Shown here: positions 63,212 through 64,000 of the stretch, piece by piece
Numbering within the stretch: position 1 is the stretch's first letter
How the letters are laid out: each line of letters opens with the position of its first letter
Source: Rhizobium sp. J15
Lineage (GTDB): Bacteria > Pseudomonadota > Alphaproteobacteria > Rhizobiales > Rhizobiaceae
Direction of reading: 5' to 3'
Length of the DNA: 64,000 nt
Assembly: GCF_002531825.1 (NCBI RefSeq)
Contig: NZ_NWSX01000005.1
Span: forward strand, 1 to 64,000
Made by a program: the position numbers and the translations under genes
The notes under the pieces: generated by a model
Seen by the model: only the letters and a program-made list of their open reading frames with translations
Told to the model about the DNA's origin: nothing
Databases searched by the model: none

Positions 63212-64000
63212 TCACGCAATGGCTTCCGGAGCGATGGCAGGTGATCCCGCGCTGGCGGGCCGGAAACAATCCAGTTCGTGAAGGGGAACCGGCTTGGAGA
63301 AGAAATAGCCCTGCAGGTCGGTGCAGCCGAGGGCGGTGAGGAAATCGCGCTGATATTCGGTTTCGACCCCTTCGGCCGTCGTCGAGATGGCGAGGTTGCG
63401 GCTGAGCGCAACGATGGCGCCGATGATGGCAGCTCCATTGGCTTTCGTGCCGAGCATCGAGACGAAGGAACGATCGATCTTGATCCGGTCGATATCGAAG
63501 CGCATCAGATGGCTGAGGCAGGAATAGCCGGTCCCGAAATCGTCGAGCGAGATCTGGACGCCCCGGCTGCGCAGCGACTTCAGCACGGTGTAAATTTCCG
63601 AATTGTCCTCGATGAGCGAGGACTCGGTGAGCTCGAGTTCGAGCCGCGAGGGCGACAGCCCGATCTCCTCGAGCACGGCGAATACTTCCTCGGCGAAATT
63701 CGGCCGCCTCAGCTGAGAAGGAGAGACGTTGACCGCAACGAACGTATCTTCGGGCCAGCTGCGGGCGGCTTTGCAGGCTTCGCGCAGCACCCAGAAGCCA
63801 AGCGCGTCGATAAGGCCGCCCTCTTCCGCCGCAGGAATGAAGCTGGCAGGCGTCAACAGTCCGCGCTGGCTGTGACGCCAGCGCACGAGGGCTTCAGCCC
63901 CGGACGCCTTGAATCCCGTCTCGGCGCGGTGGACCGCCTGATAGTAGACTTCGAGCGATCCGAAGTCCGGCCTGTTCAGATCGGGCAGGGACCGGCTGGC
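63212..64000 (-). CDS. EAL-domain cyclic-di-GMP phosphodiesterase, C-terminal part (5' end outside window)
   Basis: The frame runs to the right edge. Visible are GAEALVRWRH (the EAL motif), VAVNVSPSQLRRPNF, the Mg-binding Glu in LELELTESSLIED, DDFGTGYSCLSHLMRF and the lysine in RIKIDRSFV, plus TTAEGVETEYQ and LQGYFFSKPVP. All key residues for hydrolysis of cyclic-di-GMP appear present. The upstream part (sensor and perhaps GGDEF domains) is cut off. A short gap separates it from the isochorismatase-family gene. Confidence 0.92.
   Translation of the reverse strand, partial: ASRSLPDLNRPDFGSLEVYYQAVHRAETGFKASGAEALVRWRHSQRGLLTPASFIPAAEEGGLIDALGFWVLREACKAARSWPEDTFVAVNVSPSQLRRPNFAEEVFAVLEEIGLSPSRLELELTESSLIEDNSEIYTVLKSLRSRGVQISLDDFGTGYSCLSHLMRFDIDRIKIDRSFVSMLGTKANGAAIIGAIVALSRNLAISTTAEGVETEYQRDFLTALGCTDLQGYFFSKPVPLHELDCFRPASAGSPAIAPEAIA

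Overview
The window reads as a GC-rich alphaproteobacterial genome, most likely Rhizobium (leguminosarum/etli type). The signs are long GC-rich genes with few gaps, dense ABC-uptake operons with frequent ATGA/GTGA overlaps, DUF4082 secreted proteins typical of rhizobia, rhizobial-type intergenic palindromes and an ISNCY element. It has an accessory, catabolic character and could lie on a large plasmid or a plastic part of the chromosome. No rRNA, tRNA, CRISPR array or replication origin was seen. The species is inferred, not proven.

Layout. (1) 1-14217: a secretion island. It holds the 3' end of a giant DUF4082/VCBS protein, a CobW-type GTPase, a complete 1773-residue protein combining an N,N-dimethylformamidase-like domain with four DUF4082 and three cadherin-like domains, a second CobW-type GTPase, a small unknown protein, and a type I secretion ATPase and HlyD adaptor. 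(2) 14218-14890: scar DNA with a solo IS end and a decayed ParE-like toxin gene. (3) 14898-23882: a LysR regulator facing a polyamine/GABA-type ABC transporter operon followed by gabT and gabD, then an NTF2-like gene. (4) 23921-33589: rhizobial palindromes, a two-component system, and, divergent from it, an AfuABC-like uptake operon with two tandem binding proteins, a fused permease, an ATPase and an inositol-monophosphatase-family phosphatase. (5) 33690-40514: a complete ugpBAEC-ugpQ operon with a DeoR regulator and a HAD phosphatase, preceded by two identical operator-like sites. (6) 40716-42948: an ISNCY element beside remnants of a chemotaxis receptor and a LacI-type regulator. (7) 42995-45703: a flavin monooxygenase-like gene, a tiny lipoprotein, a DoxX protein and a LysR regulator. 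(8) 45755-57560: two minus-strand operons around a LysR gene. One encodes a polar amino acid ABC transporter, an SDR and an RraA-family aldolase. The other encodes BCCP, biotin carboxylase, a lysine-less BCCP-like protein, PxpB, PxpC, PxpA and an aminotransferase. (9) 57869-64000: a small membrane protein, a betaine-demethylase-like flavoprotein with a ProX-type binding protein, a GlxA-type regulator, an isochorismatase-family hydrolase and the C-terminal part of an EAL protein.

How the genes work together. Most of the window pairs an importer with the enzymes that would use the imported compound: polyamine/GABA with GabTD, phosphoesters with phosphatases, glycerol-3-phosphate diesters with UgpQ, amino acid or lactam compounds with the PxpABC/biotin carboxylase set, and betaines with a demethylase. 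The two points most worth following are the repeated pairing of giant secreted proteins with CobW-type metallochaperones beside a type I exporter, and the split urea-carboxylase-like gene set containing a biotin-carrier homologue that has lost its biotin-accepting lysine.
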